A DNA stretch of 64,000 nt from Flavobacterium chilense (GTDB lineage Bacteria; Bacteroidota; Bacteroidia; Flavobacteriales; Flavobacteriaceae): assembly GCF_001602525.1 (NCBI RefSeq), contig NZ_LSYT01000002.1, forward strand, positions 496,001 through 560,000, written 5' to 3'. How positions within the stretch are numbered: position 1 is the first letter of the stretch; every line of letters starts with the position of its first letter. The notes under the pieces were generated by a model. The model did not search any database. It was not told the DNA's origin and saw nothing but the letters and a program-made list of their open reading frames with translations. Positions 61,284 to 64,000 of this stretch are shown here, in pieces. Both the position numbers and the translations under genes were made by a program.

Positions 61284-61357
61284 GCGGATTTCAGTCATCA
61301 ATCAGATTATAAGTCAATCAAAATCAATTATCATCAATCAAAAAATCAATCAACAAA

Positions 61358-62221
61358 ATGAAAAAATTATTTACATCAGTAATCGTAGCTATCACATTAG
61401 TTTTTGGCGGAGCAACACAAGCACAGAAGAAATCTCCAAAATTAGAAAACTCTCTTTTATGGGAAGTGTCAGGAAACGGATTAGAAAAGCCTTCTTATTT
61501 ATACGGAACAATTCATATGATTTGTGGAGGCGATTATTTTCTTTCAGAAAAAACAAAAAAAGCATTCGAAGCTTCTAATAAATTAGTTTTAGAAATCAAT
61601 TTTGCAGATCCGAACGAAATGGCAGACATGCAAAAAATGACTATGGGAAAAGAGCCATTGAGTAAAAAATTAAATCCGAAAGAATTGTCTCAATTAGATG
61701 CAATTTTAAAAAAGACTGCGGGAATGACAGTTCAGCAAGTTGACAGTTTTAACTTAATGACAGTGATGAGTTTAATTTCGATGAAAACTTTTGGCTGCAC
61801 AGATATGAAACTTTACGAAATGGAATTTATAGAGCAGGCGAAAAAAAAGAATATTGAAATTGGAGGATTAGAAACGGTTAAGTCTCAATTTGCAATACTT
61901 GAAAATGCGTATTCAAATAATGAGATGATTGGTCTGTTATCAGAATCAAGTAGCCAAGAAACTGCCAGATTAGTATCAGCTTACAAAGCAGAAAATATTG
62001 ATAGTTTGTTGAATATAATAACTGATGATAAATTTACGAGTCAGAAAACAAAAGCAATTATACTTGATAACAGAAACAGTAATTGGATAAAAATGATGCC
62101 TGAATTAATGAAAAAAGAAAGTGTTTTCTTTGCCGTTGGTGCGGGGCATTTAGGAGGTGAAGAAGGAGTAATTAATTTATTGAGAAAAGCAGGATATAAA
62201 GTAGAACCAGTAATGAAATAA
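61358..62221 (+). CDS. TraB/GumN family protein
   Basis: 287 residues with signal peptide MKKLFTSVIVAITLVFGGATQAQ. TraB/GumN core: SYLYGTIHMICGGDYFLS (GTIH motif), LVLEINFADP, GLETVKSQFAIL, and the C-terminal FFAVGAGHLGGEEGVINLLR (GxGH). The family has been proposed to be a metal-dependent protease-like fold. In the periplasm its role is unknown. The stop is 7 nt before the sigma-factor gene, so the two are co-transcribed. Confidence 0.9.
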   Translation: MKKLFTSVIVAITLVFGGATQAQKKSPKLENSLLWEVSGNGLEKPSYLYGTIHMICGGDYFLSEKTKKAFEASNKLVLEINFADPNEMADMQKMTMGKEPLSKKLNPKELSQLDAILKKTAGMTVQQVDSFNLMTVMSLISMKTFGCTDMKLYEMEFIEQAKKKNIEIGGLETVKSQFAILENAYSNNEMIGLLSESSSQETARLVSAYKAENIDSLLNIITDDKFTSQKTKAIILDNRNSNWIKMMPELMKKESVFFAVGAGHLGGEEGVINLLRKAGYKVEPVMK

Positions 62222-62228
62222 AATCGTT

Positions 62229-62732
62229 TTGAAAGAGAAAGAACAGGAATTTTTAAATCGGATCGAAAGTCATAAAGGAATACTATATAAAGTTTCTAAA
62301 ATGTACATGGATAATCATGATGATCAAAAAGATTTGTTTCAGGAGATTATTTGTCAGCTTTGGAAATCGTATGATTCTTTTAGAAACGAAAGTCAGTTTT
62401 CGACATGGATGTATCGTGTTGCAGTAAATACAGCAATTGTTTTCTTAAAAAAAGAAAAACGAAAAGTGGACAGATATGAAATTGCCTCTGAGAATATCAA
62501 AGAAGAGGAAGGCGACTCGCATATCAAGGAAAGCCAGATCGATCATTTTTATAAAGCTGTTCAAAAACTTGAAAAAATTGATAAAGCGATTATTTTCTAT
62601 CAGCTCGAAGGGTTTTCTCATAAAGAAATAGGTGAGAATCTGGGAATATCTGAAGGAAATGCCAGAGTGAAACTAAACAGAGCAAAAGAGAAATTAAAAG
62701 AAATAATTAAAAATCAGGGATATGGATTTTAA
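62229..62732 (+). CDS. ECF sigma factor
   Basis: 167 residues, TTG start 7 nt after the TraB stop. The sigma-2 region (about 20-85) has YMDNHDDQKDLFQEIICQLW and FSTWMYRVAVNTAIVFLKK. The sigma-4 region (about 105-160) has FSHKEIGENLGISEGNARVKL. Directs RNA polymerase to a stress-type promoter set. The next gene overlaps its end by 11 nt and is the likely anti-sigma factor, although it has no recognised zinc-binding anti-sigma domain. Confidence 0.92.
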   Translation: MKEKEQEFLNRIESHKGILYKVSKMYMDNHDDQKDLFQEIICQLWKSYDSFRNESQFSTWMYRVAVNTAIVFLKKEKRKVDRYEIASENIKEEEGDSHIKESQIDHFYKAVQKLEKIDKAIIFYQLEGFSHKEIGENLGISEGNARVKLNRAKEKLKEIIKNQGYGF

Positions 62733-63336
62733 CGATATACAAAACGCATGGAATAACGAAAAAACAGATAATGTTGTTGTTCCTACTAACTTAGAAAAAA
62801 TACAATCTGCAAATACACCGTTGGACTGGATTAGAGTAAATCTTAAAAACGAACTTATTCTTCAGGGAGTTGCTACAATTATTAACGGATTCATACCTCT
62901 TATATTTGCCTTTGATGAGAAATGGATTATGCCGTTTTATTTGTTCTATAGCATATTTGTAGCAGTTTGCGCCTATTATTTATTAAAACTGTATTGGTTT
63001 TACAAAAGGTTAAGCAATACCACTTTAAAAACAAAAGACAGTTTGTATGAAACTTATTTTGATATTAGACTGAACATGGAATTATACAAAACCTTTGGGT
63101 TTGCCTTAACACCTTTCATCGTTTTGTTTTTAATTGGATTTTTATATAATGATTTTTCTCAGGATCCGGGATTTCAGATAAACAATTTTAGTAATTCTCA
63201 ATTGATTAGCGTTTTTACTATAGTTACATTTTCTATACTATTCATGGGATTGGCACTGGAATGGTGGGTACACTATTTTTATGGGAAATATGCCAAAGAA
63301 ATTAAAAAAGTTATAGACGAATTAAAAGAAGAATAA
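62722..63336 (+). CDS. Membrane protein, candidate partner of the ECF sigma factor
   Basis: 204 residues. A polar N-terminal cytoplasmic part of about 50 residues (MDFNDIQNAWNNEKTD) is followed by four hydrophobic spans (about 53-68, 75-95, 128-146 and 163-184) and a basic tail. The size, the cytoplasmic start and the 11-nt overlap with the sigma gene fit an anti-sigma factor. No ZAS/RseA-type motif is visible, so this is inferred from position. Confidence 0.65.
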   Translation: MDFNDIQNAWNNEKTDNVVVPTNLEKIQSANTPLDWIRVNLKNELILQGVATIINGFIPLIFAFDEKWIMPFYLFYSIFVAVCAYYLLKLYWFYKRLSNTTLKTKDSLYETYFDIRLNMELYKTFGFALTPFIVLFLIGFLYNDFSQDPGFQINNFSNSQLISVFTIVTFSILFMGLALEWWVHYFYGKYAKEIKKVIDELKEE

Positions 63337-63341
63337 AACAG

Positions 63342-63363
63342 AACCCATCATAATTGATGGGTT
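63342..63363 (+). terminator. Terminator after the sigma/membrane protein genes
   Basis: AACCCATCA (63342-63350) and TGATGGGTT (63355-63363), 9-bp stem with loop TAAT, then a T-rich stretch. Confidence 0.7.
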
Positions 63364-63399
63364 TGTTGTTTTTATTGGTATTTTTGTTTCATTAAATTA

Positions 63400-63490
63400 T
63401 TACACAAAGATTCGCAGTGAAAATGCAGAGGCTCACAAAATTATTTATTCTTTGTGGTGTTTTGAGCTTTTTGGAATCTTTGCGAAACGA
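63400..63490 (+). repeat. 'cacaaagattcgcag...tctttgcgaaacg' repeat patch upstream of bioD
   Basis: CACAAAGATTCGCAGTGAAAATGCAGAG... and GGAATCTTTGCGAAACGAAAG continue the dispersed repeat family seen at 1155-1300 and 60880-60975. The final copy ends 4 bp before the bioD start and includes AATCTTTG, one base off the TAnnTTTG promoter box. Confidence 0.6.
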
Positions 63491-63496
63491 AAGACT

Positions 63497-64000
63497 ATGA
63501 AAATATTCGTTACAGGAATTTCTACAGATGTTGGAAAAACAATTGCTTCTTCTATTATTGTTGAAGCTCTGGAAGCTGATTATTGGAAGCCAATTCAGGC
63601 AGGAGATCTGGATCATTCAGATAGTCATAAGATTAAAGCAGGAATTTCAAATCAAAAAACTAAAATTTTTGAGAACAGCTACAAGTTAAATACACCTGCA
63701 AGTCCGCATTTGGCAGCAGAAATTGACAACATTACAATTGATCTGAAACAAATTCAGGAACCAATAACCGATAATCATTTAGTAATCGAAGGTGCTGGCG
63801 GAATTTTTGTTCCTTTAAATAATACCAAAACTATTATCGATCTGATTCAGCCTGATTATAAAATTATTGTCGTTTCCAGGCATTATTTAGGAAGTATCAA
63901 TCATACTTTATTGACTATTGAAGCTATTCGAAATCGAGGTTTTGAAGTTGCGGGAATTATCTTTAGCGGAAGCGAAAACAAATCGACAGAAGACATCATT
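63497..64000 (+). CDS. bioD: Dethiobiotin synthetase, N-terminal part (runs off the window)
   Basis: 168 codons visible, no stop before base 64000. ATP-binding P-loop GISTDVGKTIASSII, DYWKPIQAGDLDHSD with the substrate Lys, TPASPHLAAEID, VIEGAGGIFVPLN and VVSRHYLGSINHTLLTIE. Forms the ureido ring of dethiobiotin from diaminopelargonate, CO2 and ATP. Together with bioF upstream it makes a split biotin locus; bioA may lie just beyond the window. Confidence 0.94.
   Translation, partial: MKIFVTGISTDVGKTIASSIIVEALEADYWKPIQAGDLDHSDSHKIKAGISNQKTKIFENSYKLNTPASPHLAAEIDNITIDLKQIQEPITDNHLVIEGAGGIFVPLNNTKTIIDLIQPDYKIIVVSRHYLGSINHTLLTIEAIRNRGFEVAGIIFSGSENKSTEDII

Overview
The window is chromosomal DNA of a low-GC member of the Bacteroidota, most likely a Flavobacterium. 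Supporting signs are many promoters of the Bacteroidota type (TAnnTTTG at -7, with one exact TTG-N19-TAnnTTTG ahead of atpD), a type IX secretion C-terminal sorting domain, a TonB-dependent receptor with an N-terminal carboxypeptidase-regulatory-like domain, a DUF4270 lipoprotein, atpD-atpC standing apart from other ATP synthase genes, and a fused OlsF-type lipid acyltransferase. I see no rRNA, tRNA, CRISPR array, insertion sequence or prophage.

Layout. 1-5.5 kb: metG (its 3' end lies outside the window), a CDGSH iron-sulfur protein, a secreted DinB-like protein, a secreted JAB-like protein, PhzF and YdeI family proteins. 5.5-12.2 kb: an accessory-looking stretch of small poorly known genes, with a decayed duplicate of one of them, a PrcB-domain lipoprotein, two different metallo-beta-lactamase-fold hydrolases, an XRE regulator and a membrane protein paired with a ComEC-like hydrolase. 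12.3-24 kb: patatin, a T9SS-sorted TPR protein, serS, lgt, a TPR protein, DUF4286, a decayed nucleotidyltransferase module, rsmA, mgtE, proC. 24-34 kb: cytochrome c, nhaA, a D-2-hydroxyacid dehydrogenase, small membrane proteins (DUF4234, DUF2752, DUF805), olsF, xth, an OmpA lipoprotein, tas. 34-41.4 kb: an envelope module (MuiA-like, L,D-transpeptidase, VWA lipoprotein, SIMPL-like protein) divergent from a LytS/LytTR two-component pair. 41.7-47.6 kb: an AsmA-like/GT51 fusion, radA, an esterase-fold protein, panD, panC. 47.7-58.8 kb: a GlgA-like protein, a DUF4270 lipoprotein, glmS, a TonB receptor with an SGNH hydrolase, atpD and atpC. 59-64 kb: an NAD(P)-binding protein, bioF, a TraB-family protein, an ECF sigma factor with a membrane partner, and the start of bioD.

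The best candidate for something undescribed is regulatory. The two divergent envelope genes next to the LytS/LytTR pair both carry TTTTCACCAAGTCAAA exactly 44 bp upstream of a TAnnTTTG box. A second TTTCACCA-like half-site follows 21 bp away, the spacing expected for a LytTR-domain regulator. This suggests a local envelope-stress regulon of VWA protein, L,D-transpeptidase and SIMPL protein.

A second signal is a dispersed hairpin present twice (1353-1379 and 31679-31705). The AACCC loop is the same in both, and a base pair in the stem is swapped in a compensatory way, so the structure seems to be conserved. Gaps between genes are rich in short degenerate or inverted repeats. These intrude on gene ends and on apparent start codons (rsmA, the TPR gene ending at 15367, lgt).

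Start sites were chosen from signal peptides, family length and promoter position. Several differ from the longest open frame and are noted under each gene.
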